A DNA stretch of 43,313 nucleotides from Gammaproteobacteria bacterium. GTDB lineage: Bacteria; Pseudomonadota; Gammaproteobacteria; GCA-001735895. The stretch is taken from the NCBI GenBank assembly GCA_024638385.1, contig JAHEKJ010000018.1:1-43313 (forward strand), read 5' to 3'. This document shows, piece by piece, positions 1 through 7,517 of the stretch (position 1 is its first letter; every line of letters starts with the position of its first letter). The notes beneath the pieces are model-generated. The model saw nothing but the letters and a program-made list of their open reading frames with translations, had not been told where the DNA came from and did not search any database. The translations under genes and the position numbers were made by a program.

Positions 1-176
1 TGGCCAATTATCTCAACGTGTTGACGCTCGAGACGCAGACGCTCGCGCGCGCCTGCGGCAAGAGCCACGTGCATAACCTCGAGCCGGAAGATATGGTAGC
101 CTTGACTCTCGAGGCCGCCGCAATGGCGAAAGTCCCGCTGGCCGGCACCGACTGGATCCCGGGACAGAAATTCTGA
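1..176 (+). CDS. FMN-binding glutamate synthase-like protein, C-terminal end (partial)
   Basis: Only the last 57 codons are present. The frame begins at base 3 and stops with TGA at 174-176; the start lies left of the window. The visible tail contains NYLNVLTLETQTLARACGKS and a closing AMAKVPLAGTDWIPG segment. This resembles the C-terminus of stand-alone glutamate synthase domain-2 proteins (GlxD in rhizobia, MgsC of N-methylglutamate synthase in methylotrophs). Such subunits bind FMN and an Fe-S cluster and work with separate amidotransferase-like subunits to move an amino or methylamino group to 2-oxoglutarate. The gene downstream after 36 bp is a GlnT/GmaS-type ligase, the usual partner in both the glx and mgs clusters. 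Which cluster type this is cannot be decided because the other subunits lie outside. Confidence 0.75.
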   Translation, partial: ANYLNVLTLETQTLARACGKSHVHNLEPEDMVALTLEAAAMAKVPLAGTDWIPGQKF

Positions 177-212
177 ACGAAAAGCAATAAGCCGATATAG
201 GGGGAGCAACCG

Positions 213-1529
213 ATGGCCAAAGATCTCGAAGCGATCGCGAAAACCAAGAAGATCAAGTATTTCCTCGTCAGCTGGGTCGACCTGTTCGGCGTGCTGCGCG
301 CCAAGCTGGTGCCGGCGCGCGCGATCAAGGGCATGCAGAAAGACGGCGCCGGCTTCGCCGGTTTTGCCGCCTGGCTCGACATGACGCCGGCGCACCCGGA
401 CCTGTTCGCGATCCCGGATCCGGACAGCCTGATCCAGCTGCCGTGGAAACCCGAGATCGGCTGGGTCGCGGCCGACTTGTGGATGGACGGCAAGGAAGTC
501 GAGGCGTCGCCGCGGGTCGCGCTCAAGCGCCAGCTCGCGAAAGCGCAAAAGAAGGGTTACCGCATGAAGACCGGCGTCGAGTGCGAGTATCACCTGATCA
601 GCCAGGACGGCACCGAGCTCGCCGACCCGGCCGATACCCAGGCCAAGCCGTGCTATGACCAGCAGGCGCTGATGCGCCAGTATCCGGTTATCGGCGCGAT
701 TTGTGACTCGATGCTCGAGCTCGGCTGGAACCCTTACCAGAACGACCACGAGGATGCCAACGGCCAGTTCGAGATGAACTGGGACTACGACGACGCGCTG
801 CGCACCGCCGACAAGCACGTGTTTTTCAAGTACATGGTCAAGACCATCGCAGAGGAGCACGGCCTGCGCGCGACCTTCATGCCGAAGCCGTTTACTCACC
901 TGACCGGCAACGGTTGCCACGCGCACGTGTCGCTGTGGGACAAGGCCGGCAACAAGAACCTGTTCGCGACCGCGAAGAAGGACCCGCGCGGCCTCGGCCT
1001 GTCGTCGCTGGCCTACCAGGCGCTCGGCGGCATCATGCACAGCGCCGCGGACCTGACCGCGATCTTCAATCCGACGGTCAACAGCTACAAGCGCATCAAC
1101 GCGCCGCGCACGCTGTCGGGCGCGACCTGGTCGCCGAACGCGGTCACCTACGCCGGCAACAACCGTACCCACATGATTCGCGTGCCCGAGGATGGCCGCT
1201 TCGAGCTGCGCCTGATGGATGGCGCCGCCAACCCGTACCTGCTGCAGGCCGGCGTGCTGGTGGCGATACTCGACGGCATCGACAACAAGCGCGACCCGGG
1301 CGATCCGACTCATCTGAACATGTACGAGGAAGGGCACAAGGCCCGCGGCGCGAAGAAACTGCCGCTCAACCTGCTCGACGCGCTGCGCCAGTTCGACAAG
1401 AACAAGGTGCTGCGCGCCGGTCTCGGCGACGAGCTGGTCGACGCCTACGTCAAGCTCAAGATGCAGGCCTGGAACAGCTACGCCACGCACCTGAGCTCCT
1501 GGGAGCGCGATAACACGCTCGATTGCTAG
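213..1529 (+). CDS. glnT: Type III glutamine synthetase / gamma-glutamylmethylamide synthetase (GlnT/GmaS family)
   Basis: This is an ATP-dependent ligase joining glutamate to ammonia (GlnT) or methylamine (GmaS). The 438 residues fit the family length of about 435-445. Visible glutamine synthetase elements are the VECEY metal-binding strand near residue 122, HEDANGQFE near 179-187, the GNGCHAHVS histidine strand near 232-240, NPTVNSYKR near 286, NNRTH near 316 and the RFELRLMDG arginine strand near 329-337. The ATG at 213 follows a GGGGAG ribosome site at 201-206. The preceding gene ends 36 bp upstream and is glutamate-synthase-like, so the two are probably cotranscribed as part of a Glx or N-methylglutamate pathway. 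Sequence alone does not separate GlnT from GmaS, but the methylated-amine genes elsewhere in the window make GmaS plausible. Confidence 0.85.
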   Translation: MAKDLEAIAKTKKIKYFLVSWVDLFGVLRAKLVPARAIKGMQKDGAGFAGFAAWLDMTPAHPDLFAIPDPDSLIQLPWKPEIGWVAADLWMDGKEVEASPRVALKRQLAKAQKKGYRMKTGVECEYHLISQDGTELADPADTQAKPCYDQQALMRQYPVIGAICDSMLELGWNPYQNDHEDANGQFEMNWDYDDALRTADKHVFFKYMVKTIAEEHGLRATFMPKPFTHLTGNGCHAHVSLWDKAGNKNLFATAKKDPRGLGLSSLAYQALGGIMHSAADLTAIFNPTVNSYKRINAPRTLSGATWSPNAVTYAGNNRTHMIRVPEDGRFELRLMDGAANPYLLQAGVLVAILDGIDNKRDPGDPTHLNMYEEGHKARGAKKLPLNLLDALRQFDKNKVLRAGLGDELVDAYVKLKMQAWNSYATHLSSWERDNTLDC

Positions 1530-1541
1530 CCGCGCGGATAA

Positions 1542-1678
1542 AAGGGGTCAGTGTCGATCGATCCCGGACCGAAGGGGTCAGTGTCGATCGATCCCGAATC
1601 TGCTCGATGAGATCCGGGCCGGCAGTATTACGAACGTCGCACGGATCGAGGGCCGGCCGATCGATCGACACTGACCCC
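1542..1678. repeat. Palindromic intergenic element with duplicated left end
   Basis: A 25-bp unit starting AAGGGGTCAGTGTCGATCG occurs directly at 1542-1566 and again at 1572-1596. Its inner 20 bp (1574-1593) are perfectly inverted at 1659-1678. Together the ends form a non-coding palindrome of about 105 bp plus one extra left end. Ends of the form GGGGTCAGnGTC are typical of REP-like elements mobilised by RAYT (Y1) transposases. No transposase is present here, so this would be a non-autonomous copy. It lies between the glnT stop and the DMT transporter start and could also affect read-through. Confidence 0.7.
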
Positions 1679-1710
1679 GTTGAAGTGACGTGATTCGCGT
1701 AATTTCCGGA

Positions 1711-2634
1711 ATGAGCCTCAAGGCGCGGGCGAGCCTCGCCTGCGCCTACAGCGGCGTCGCCTGGGGCCTGTTCTGGATCCCGCTGCGCGGCCTCGATGCC
1801 GCCGGCGTCGACGGCGCCTGGGCGACGGTCGTGTTCTACGGCATTCCGCTGTTGCTGTTCCTGCCGTGGATTGTCCGCCACTGGCGGCGAATCCTGCGCG
1901 GCGGCTGGTCGCTGCAATGGATCGGCATCGCCACCGGGGCATCGCTGGCGTTTTACTCCAACGCGTTTCTCTACACCGAGGTCGTCCGCGGACTGGTGCT
2001 CTACTACACCACGCCGGTCTGGTCGCTGCTGCTGGCCTGGATCGTGCTGGGCGAGAAGATCACGCCGGCGCGCGCGCTCGCGATCCCGTTCGGGCTGGCC
2101 GGCATGCTGGTCATGTTCGGCATCGAATCCGGCTTTCCGTGGCCGCGCAACGTCGGCGACTGGATGGCGCTGATCGGTGCGCTCGGCTGGGCGGTCGCGG
2201 CGGTGCTGCTGCGTCGCGACGACGGCAGCCGCAGCACCGAGATTTGCGCGGTTTACTTTTTCTACGGCGTGATCACCGCGATCCTGATGGCGCTGTCGCC
2301 GATGACCGGCGATCTTGAAGTTCCCGAATGGGCGGTCGTCGTCGACATCCTGTGGTGGACGATCCCGATCGCGCTGATCATCATCCCGGGGGCTTATGCC
2401 GCCTACTGGGGCGCGCCGCACCTGAACCCGGGTGTGGTCGGACTGTTGTTCATGACCGAGCTCAGCGTCGGCGCCGTGACCGCGGCGATCTGGGCCGACG
2501 AACCCTTCGGCCTGCGCGAAATTCTCGGCATCCTGCTGATCACGATCGCCGGCCTGGCCGAGTACATCTACGCGCCGGTTCGCCGCGCGCTGCGCCGTGC
2601 CGTCGGCCTCGAGCCGCGCGACGGCATTCCGTAA
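1711..2634 (+). CDS. DMT superfamily (EamA/RhaT-like) transporter
   Basis: This is an inner-membrane protein of about 307 residues with ten hydrophobic segments in two repeats of five, the EamA architecture. Members export or exchange amino acids, nucleobases or other small metabolites, and the substrate here cannot be read from the sequence. I start at ATG 1711, giving MSLKARASLACAYSG directly before the first membrane segment. An in-frame GTG at 1690 would add seven residues and has no better ribosome site. The first repeat contains AWGLFWIPLRG and a YYTTPVWS stretch. The second ends in FGLREILGILLITIAGLAEY, the usual last helix. It stands alone behind the palindromic repeat, so its own promoter probably lies in or near that element. 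Confidence 0.8.
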   Translation: MSLKARASLACAYSGVAWGLFWIPLRGLDAAGVDGAWATVVFYGIPLLLFLPWIVRHWRRILRGGWSLQWIGIATGASLAFYSNAFLYTEVVRGLVLYYTTPVWSLLLAWIVLGEKITPARALAIPFGLAGMLVMFGIESGFPWPRNVGDWMALIGALGWAVAAVLLRRDDGSRSTEICAVYFFYGVITAILMALSPMTGDLEVPEWAVVVDILWWTIPIALIIIPGAYAAYWGAPHLNPGVVGLLFMTELSVGAVTAAIWADEPFGLREILGILLITIAGLAEYIYAPVRRALRRAVGLEPRDGIP

Positions 2635-2801
2635 GTGTCGCATTCGTGATACTTGCGGCGGCTCGCGCACCCTAAGATGCGGCCTGGTCCGATGCCGTCG
2701 GTGGACGATTACCGCCCGAATGGCCGGGGCAGGTCGAGGGCCTGTTCCGGAAACGGCAATCGGTATACTGTGTTCGTCTGACGCAATGTAACGGGAGAAT
2801 C

Positions 2802-3329
2802 ATGGACCAGCGCGAAGGCTACCGCCGATTCCTGTCGTGGCAATGCCGCCTGCGCAAGCTCAGCATGCGCGAGCTCGGCGGCCGACCGACCGGCGGCATG
2901 ACCGCGGGTGTCTACTCGGTCAAGGGCGGCGAGGAACAAAGCCGCATGAATTTCCTGATCCTGCGCCGCGATCTCGAGACCCGGACGACGGAATTGCGCC
3001 ACATCGTGCGCAAGACGCCCGACTCGCGCGAGTGGCTCAAGAATGGCCTGCGGCTGCTGGCCGAACGCCATTACCACGAGGAAGACCAGTTCGTCGATGA
3101 GCTGACCGCGCTGTTCGGCCTAGAGTCGTCGCTCGGCTACGCGCTGGTCAAGGCCGGCGAGTGCCGCCTGAAATTCGCCGAAAAAAGTGTCGCGTACGAG
3201 TTCGATTTCGACGTGGTCTCGCTCGACCGGGAAGATCCGCTGTTCCAGGCGACCTACTGGCACAATCACCTGTTCAACCCGGCGTTACCGGGCGAGGTGC
3301 ACGTGCTGCGCTTCAGTCCGCGCCTATAG
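2802..3329 (+). CDS. Conserved-looking protein of unknown function
   Basis: I do not recognise a family. The product is a 175-residue soluble protein without signal peptide or membrane segment. It has an N-terminal stretch rich in basic residues (residues 1-25), a glycine-rich segment GGRPTGGMTAG near 27-37, a central helical region with many charged residues, and a C-terminal beta-rich part ending in HVLRFSPRL. The ATG at 2802 is preceded by GGGAG at 2791-2795 at good spacing, and codon use matches the neighbours, which supports a real gene. Its stop codon TAG at 3327-3329 overlaps the reverse-strand stop of the amidotransferase at 3324-3326 within the palindrome CTATAG. Confidence 0.6.
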   Translation: MDQREGYRRFLSWQCRLRKLSMRELGGRPTGGMTAGVYSVKGGEEQSRMNFLILRRDLETRTTELRHIVRKTPDSREWLKNGLRLLAERHYHEEDQFVDELTALFGLESSLGYALVKAGECRLKFAEKSVAYEFDFDVVSLDREDPLFQATYWHNHLFNPALPGEVHVLRFSPRL

Positions 3330-4046
3330 CAGGCGCCTGAAATTTTCGTAGAGCAACCGCGCGAGGCGGTTCATCTCCGGCATGCCGCGGCGCGCGTCGG
3401 CATCGAAGGCGTCGAGCGCGCCGGCACCGAGACTCGACTCGAGCGCCACGCGGTATTCCGGAACCTCGCCCCAGGCGCGCACCGTATCCTCCCGCACCTC
3501 GACGTGAAACTGCACCGCCCAGGCGTTTTGCCGATAGCGAAAAATCTGGTAGCGCGTCGTCGGCGACGAGCCGAGCAGCGTCACGTCGGTATTGAACTCG
3601 AGCCCGCGCACCTCGCAGGAATGCCACTGTACCGCCTCGATCGTCTCCGGGTAATCGCCGAACAGCGCGTCGGATCCGGCCGCCGGCGACATCTGGATAT
3701 CGAGCACGCCGATTTCGGCCGGTTCGGATTTGACGACCAGCCCGCCGATGACCTCGCCGAGCAGCTGGCAACCGAGGCAAAAGCCGAGAAACGGTTTTTC
3801 CATCTCGACGACCCATTCGCGGATTCGCCGCTTCTCGTCGGCCAGCCACGGGTACTCTTCCTCCATCCAGGTATCCATCGGCCCGCCCATGCACAGCATC
3901 GCGTCGAACCCGCTCAGGTCCGCGGGAATCGTGTCACCCTCGTCGAGTTCGATCTGCAGCAGCTTGCAGCCGTCGGCTTCCATCAGGTCCTTGATGTAGC
4001 CGGGGTCCTCGATCGCGATATGCTGCAGCACGAGAATACTTTTCAT
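3324..4046 (-). CDS. Class I glutamine amidotransferase (GMP-synthase-like GATase1)
   Basis: This is a 240-residue stand-alone class I glutaminase-type protein. The nucleophile elbow GFCLGCQLL places the catalytic cysteine at residue 90. The QFHVEV motif supplies histidine 181 and glutamate 183, completing a Cys-His-Glu triad. An oxyanion-hole MGGPMDTW lies at 53-60. Relatives release ammonia from glutamine or hydrolyse gamma-glutamyl bonds, and many stand-alone members have unknown acceptors. The ATG at 4046 overlaps the stop of the gamma-glutamylcyclotransferase by four bases (ATGA), so translation is coupled. The neighbour suggests gamma-glutamyl metabolism, but no substrate is fixed by the sequence. 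Confidence 0.85.
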   Translation of the reverse strand: MKSILVLQHIAIEDPGYIKDLMEADGCKLLQIELDEGDTIPADLSGFDAMLCMGGPMDTWMEEEYPWLADEKRRIREWVVEMEKPFLGFCLGCQLLGEVIGGLVVKSEPAEIGVLDIQMSPAAGSDALFGDYPETIEAVQWHSCEVRGLEFNTDVTLLGSSPTTRYQIFRYRQNAWAVQFHVEVREDTVRAWGEVPEYRVALESSLGAGALDAFDADARRGMPEMNRLARLLYENFRRLL

Positions 4047-4549
4047 CGTTCGGTCTCGTAGATGGCCAGTTCGCGCCAGTGGCGTTCGGCGTCGTGGTCG
4101 TCGATCGACGGCGTCGCCCGGATCGTCTCGATGTAATCCTCGGGAAAGCCGTGCTCGAGCGCGCCGCGCAGCACGTGCTCCTTGTACCAGTGGAACGGTT
4201 GCTGCGTGTGGTCGATGTCGATCGCGTAGTAGGTAAAGACTTCGTGGCGGCCGCCGCCCGGCGCCGCGACGCGGATGTCGCGGCGTTCGTAACCGTAACC
4301 GTGGCACTCGATCTCGTCGAGCACGAGGCGATCGTCGAGCGTTACCCGGTAGATGACGCCGTAAACCAGGTCGCCCGGTTCGCCGGTGATCTCGATATCG
4401 CACTTGCCGGATTGCCCGCGATCGTTCTTGCGCCAGCACAGGCGATGGCCGTCGAGCGTCGCGACGCAATGGAGCTCGGCGCCGGGCAGGCGTTGCAGCA
4501 GTCGCCGGCTCGACAGGTTGGAGCCGAAGGCGAAGTAGTGGAGCCGCAT
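4043..4549 (-). CDS. Gamma-glutamylcyclotransferase (AIG2-like) family protein
   Basis: This is a 168-residue cytosolic protein of the GGCT fold. The YFAFGSNL substrate-loop motif is at residues 5-12, and the conserved acidic site DEIECHGYGYERR is at 78-90, with Glu81 the likely catalytic base. The family converts gamma-glutamyl amines or dipeptides to 5-oxoproline plus the free amine. It is the middle gene of a three-gene reverse-strand operon: 18 bp after the peroxiredoxin stop and overlapping the amidotransferase by four bases. In a window with two glutamine-synthetase-family ligases, a role in removing gamma-glutamyl groups from amines is attractive, but this is inference. Confidence 0.82.
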   Translation of the reverse strand: MRLHYFAFGSNLSSRRLLQRLPGAELHCVATLDGHRLCWRKNDRGQSGKCDIEITGEPGDLVYGVIYRVTLDDRLVLDEIECHGYGYERRDIRVAAPGGGRHEVFTYYAIDIDHTQQPFHWYKEHVLRGALEHGFPEDYIETIRATPSIDDHDAERHWRELAIYETER

Positions 4550-4567
4550 CGCGTGGCTGCGCCGCGG

Positions 4568-5035
4568 TCAGTCGAGCCCGCGCACGATCTCGAGGATCGC
4601 GGCGGCGTGGCCCTTGGCCTTGACCTTGTAGTCGGCGTGAACGAGCTCGCCGTGCTTGTCGATGACGAAGGTCGAGCGGCCGATGCCCATGTATTCGCGC
4701 CCCATGAATTTGCGCTTGCCCCAGGTGCCGTAAGCCTCGCACAGCGCGCCGTCGGTATCGGCGAGCAATTCGACGCGCAGGCCGTGCTTGGCAATGAACT
4801 TGCGGTGTTTTTCGCAGCTGTCCTTGCTGACGCCGAGCACGACGGTATCGGCGGCGGCAAATTCGTCGAGCAGCTCGGTGAATTCGTTGGCCTCGACTGT
4901 GCAGCCGGGCGTATCGTCCTTCGGGTAAAAGTACAGCACGACGTTTTGCCTGTCGCGAAACTGCGCCAGGCCGACGGGATCGCCGTCCTGGTTGACGCTG
5001 GTGAAATCGGGTGCGGGCTGGCCGGCTTCGAGCAT
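4568..5035 (-). CDS. bcp: Thioredoxin-dependent peroxiredoxin, BCP/PrxQ family
   Basis: This 155-residue peroxiredoxin reduces hydroperoxides using thioredoxin. The active-site segment YPKDDTPGCTVEAN places the peroxidatic cysteine at residue 45. The position that holds the resolving cysteine in E. coli Bcp (five residues on) is Asn50 here. Cys74 in SKDSCEKH is a possible alternative resolving residue. The chosen ATG at 5035 follows a GGGAG sequence. An upstream in-frame extension to 5182 lacks peroxiredoxin-like sequence. It is the first gene of the operon bcp-GGCT-amidotransferase and is divergent from the kelch gene, so the 128 bp between 5036 and 5163 should contain both promoters. Confidence 0.92.
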   Translation of the reverse strand: MLEAGQPAPDFTSVNQDGDPVGLAQFRDRQNVVLYFYPKDDTPGCTVEANEFTELLDEFAAADTVVLGVSKDSCEKHRKFIAKHGLRVELLADTDGALCEAYGTWGKRKFMGREYMGIGRSTFVIDKHGELVHADYKVKAKGHAAAILEIVRGLD

Positions 5036-5163
5036 GGTCTGAATCTCCCGGGAGTCTGGTCGAACAGTTGCGAGATGATAAAAGAGCGCGTGCGAAACAT
5101 CAAAGCGGCGCGATGCCGTGGCTGGGCATGGAACCGCTGCTGCGAGGGTCGGTCTGATTCGGC

Positions 5164-6081
5164 ATGAATCGCGCTTTGTCATCGCTGCTCGGCGGCCTGT
5201 TGCTCGGTCTCGTGTTACTCGCGCCGCCGCGCGCGCTCGCCTGGGAGCCGATCGCCAGTATGCCGACGGCGCGCTCGGAAACCGCCGCCGCCGTCTGGGG
5301 CGACTCGATCTACGTGCCGGGCGGCCTCGGCGGTACGCGCAGTTTCGAGGCTTACGATACCGGCAGCGGCCGGTGGCGCGCGCTGCCGCCGTTACCCGAG
5401 GGCCGTCACCATCCGGCGGTCGTCGCGCATGACGGCAAGATCTTCGTCTTCGGCGGCGCCGACGCCAGCTGGCGCGCGAGCGCCGCGAGCTTCGTGTTCG
5501 ACATCGCAGGCAACGCCTGGCGTCGCGGCGCGGACCTGCCGGCGGTGCGCTACGCCGCGGCCGCGGTCGTGCTCGACGATCAGATTTACGTCGTTGGTGG
5601 CGACGGTCCTGGCGGTCATACGCTGCGCTACGACCCGCAACGCGATCGCTGGTCGACGCTACCGCCGACGCTGCACCGCCGCGAGCATACCGGCGCCAGC
5701 GCGCACGATGGCAAGATCCTGATTGCCGGCGGCCGCTGGTCCGGCGTCGGCGAGCTCGATTCGACGGAGATCTACGACCCGGCCGCGCATCGCTGGCGAG
5801 ACGGCCCGCGCCTGCTGACGTCTCGCGGCGGTTTCGCCGTGGTCAACCACGCCGGTCGAATCTACGCCCTGGGCGGCGAGGTGATGATGTCGGGCAACGA
5901 GACGCTGACCAGCGTCGAACGATTCGACGGCGACGCCTGGGTATCGGCGCCGCCATTGCCGCGCGCGCTCCACGGACTGCCGGCCGCGAGCCACGGCGGC
6001 TATCTCTACGTGCTCGGCGGCTCGCGGCGCGCCGGCGCGATCGTCAACGACGGCGCGGCTTTCCGTTCGGATGCTTACTGA
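5164..6081 (+). CDS. Exported six-bladed kelch beta-propeller protein
   Basis: The product has 305 residues with a clear signal peptide (hydrophobic residues 6-24, cleavage near ALA-WEP) and six kelch repeats. Each repeat runs from a W-x(4)-P segment through a GxIYVxGG-type strand: about residues 27-52, 70-97, 118-144, 164-190, 210-238 and 258-284. Six repeats would close a complete propeller. It is therefore a periplasmic or secreted propeller, a fold used by NanM-type epimerases, galactose-oxidase-like enzymes and binding proteins. No catalytic signature is recognised. The gene is single, divergent from bcp and convergent with the hydrolase at 6099. Confidence 0.85.
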   Translation: MNRALSSLLGGLLLGLVLLAPPRALAWEPIASMPTARSETAAAVWGDSIYVPGGLGGTRSFEAYDTGSGRWRALPPLPEGRHHPAVVAHDGKIFVFGGADASWRASAASFVFDIAGNAWRRGADLPAVRYAAAAVVLDDQIYVVGGDGPGGHTLRYDPQRDRWSTLPPTLHRREHTGASAHDGKILIAGGRWSGVGELDSTEIYDPAAHRWRDGPRLLTSRGGFAVVNHAGRIYALGGEVMMSGNETLTSVERFDGDAWVSAPPLPRALHGLPAASHGGYLYVLGGSRRAGAIVNDGAAFRSDAY

Positions 6082-6098
6082 CGTCTGCTGGCTGCCGG

Positions 6099-6833
6099 TC
6101 AGCGGCTGACCTCGCCGAGAAACTCGAGGAAGCGGCGCCACGACTTGCGGTCGGCATCCTCGCGGTAGCGATCCGAGCCGAATACGGTGAACGCATGCGG
6201 CGCGCCGCTGTAGGTGATCATTTCGTGCCTGACCTTGGCATCTTCGAGTTCGTCGGCGAGCGCGGCGAAATCCTGCATCGAGATCGCGTTGTCGGCGGTA
6301 CCGTGCATCACCAGTATCTGCCCCCGGGTCGTGCCGTAATCCTGCCCGACGGGCGTCTTGAGACCGCCGTGAAAAGTCGCGAAGCCTTGCATGTCGGCGC
6401 CCGAGCGCGCCAGTTCGAGCACCGCCGCGCCGCCGAAGCAATAGCCCATCGCGATCGCATTGGCGCGCGTCGCGCCGAGCTTCGCCGCCGTGTCGAGTGC
6501 GCCGGCGAGCAACGCGCGCATCTTCGCGCGATCCTTGTAGAGTTCGCCGGTGTGCTGGCGCTTGTCGGCGACCTCGGTCGGGCGCACGCCCTTGCCGAAC
6601 AGGTCGGCGGCGAACACCGCGTAGCCTTCGGCCGCGAGCATTTCGGCGCGCCTGACCTCGTAGTCGGTCAAACCGTCCCAGTCGTGGACCAGTAGCACCA
6701 GCGGCGCATTGGCTCGCGGGCTGACGTAGTAACCCTCGTAGGCGCTGCCGCCTACCTCGTAGGTGACCGGTTGGCCGCTGGCGACGGCGCCCGAGCAGAT
6801 GAAAAGAAGCGCAAACATTACCTGGGTTTTCAT
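6099..6833 (-). CDS. Exported dienelactone hydrolase family protein
   Basis: This is a 244-residue alpha/beta hydrolase preceded by a signal peptide (residues 1-20). The nucleophile elbow GYCFGG carries cysteine rather than serine, as in dienelactone hydrolases. The acid is in HGTADNAI and the histidine in GAPHAF. The substrate could be a lactone or ester reaching the periplasm. The family is broad and many members have unknown activity. ATG 6833 was chosen because it starts the signal peptide; a longer version to 6893 adds a non-hydrophobic leader. It is divergent from msrA, sharing a 93-bp intergenic region that contains a perfect 14-bp palindrome. Confidence 0.88.
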   Translation of the reverse strand: MKTQVMFALLFICSGAVASGQPVTYEVGGSAYEGYYVSPRANAPLVLLVHDWDGLTDYEVRRAEMLAAEGYAVFAADLFGKGVRPTEVADKRQHTGELYKDRAKMRALLAGALDTAAKLGATRANAIAMGYCFGGAAVLELARSGADMQGFATFHGGLKTPVGQDYGTTRGQILVMHGTADNAISMQDFAALADELEDAKVRHEMITYSGAPHAFTVFGSDRYREDADRKSWRRFLEFLGEVSR

Positions 6834-6894
6834 TATCGATGTCCGGTGGCGGTTAAACCGCAGAATATACTCCCCGAACTCCCGGACTGACAAT

Positions 6895-6908
6895 TGGTCT
6901 TAAGACCA
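6895..6908. promoter_or_regulatory. Perfect 14-bp palindrome between divergent genes
   Basis: TGGTCTTAAGACCA lies between the dienelactone hydrolase start (6833) and msrA (6927). The symmetry extends imperfectly one or two bases on each side. Position and symmetry suggest an operator for a dimeric repressor controlling one or both genes. The half-site TGGT/ACCA resembles GntR-family half-sites but the spacing does not fit the classical one, so the regulator is not identified. Confidence 0.4.
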
Positions 6909-6926
6909 GTTTTCGAGGACAAGCCG

Positions 6927-7517
6927 ATGATGCGATCGACCCTGACCCTGACGATATGCCTGATGCTGCTCGGCGCGCCTGCCGCGCAGGCCGCGAAGGC
7001 CGTGCTCGCCGGCGGCTGTTTCTGGTGCATGGAGGCCGATTTCGAGAAACTCGACGGCGTCACCGACGTGGTTTCGGGCTTCACCGGCGGCAGCCATCCG
7101 GACCCGACCTACAACGGCGCCCACACGGGTCATTACGAGGCGGTCGAGATCACTTACGACCCGGCCGTGATCGACTACCAGGGACTGCTCGACCACTTCT
7201 GGGTCAATCACGATCCGTTCGACGATCGCGGCCAGTTCTGCGACAAGGGGCACGAGTACCTCGCCGCGATTTTTGTCATCGACGAGGAACAGCGCAAGCT
7301 GGCGGAAGCCTCGAAGCGCAAGGTCGTCGAACGATTCGCCGGCAAGACCGTGGTGACGCCGATTCTGCCGCTCGAGACTTTTCATCCGATCCGGGGCGAC
7401 GAGTCCTACCACCAGGATTTCTACAAGAAAAATCCGCTGCGCTACAAGACTTATCGCTGGGGTTGCGGCCGCGACCGCCGACTGGCCGAAATCTGGGGCG
7501 ACAGCAAGGCGCCCTAA
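6927..7517 (+). CDS. msrA: Peptide methionine sulfoxide reductase MsrA, exported form
   Basis: This enzyme reduces methionine-S-sulfoxide in proteins. The catalytic GGCFWCMEADFE motif puts the nucleophilic cysteine at residue 31, directly after an N-terminal hydrophobic signal sequence (residues 4-22). The enzyme is therefore periplasmic rather than cytosolic. The family segments FTGGSHPDPTYNGAHTGHYE and DRGQFCDKGHEYLAAIF are present. Total length is 196 residues. The ATG at 6927 has GAGGA eight bases upstream; the adjacent ATG at 6930 is possible. It probably repairs envelope proteins. No MsrB lies next to it. It is divergent from the exported hydrolase. Confidence 0.93.
   Translation: MMRSTLTLTICLMLLGAPAAQAAKAVLAGGCFWCMEADFEKLDGVTDVVSGFTGGSHPDPTYNGAHTGHYEAVEITYDPAVIDYQGLLDHFWVNHDPFDDRGQFCDKGHEYLAAIFVIDEEQRKLAEASKRKVVERFAGKTVVTPILPLETFHPIRGDESYHQDFYKKNPLRYKTYRWGCGRDRRLAEIWGDSKAP

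Noticed and set aside
1542-1596. Direct repeats as a CRISPR array
   Set aside because: There are only two units spaced by 5 bp, with an inverted third copy and no cas genes. This is a palindromic element.
3324-4742. Minus-strand frame joining the amidotransferase to more than 200 upstream codons
   Set aside because: The extra N-terminal part is antisense-like arginine-rich sequence in the frame of neither neighbour. The amidotransferase start at 4046 has an ATGA overlap with the cyclotransferase.
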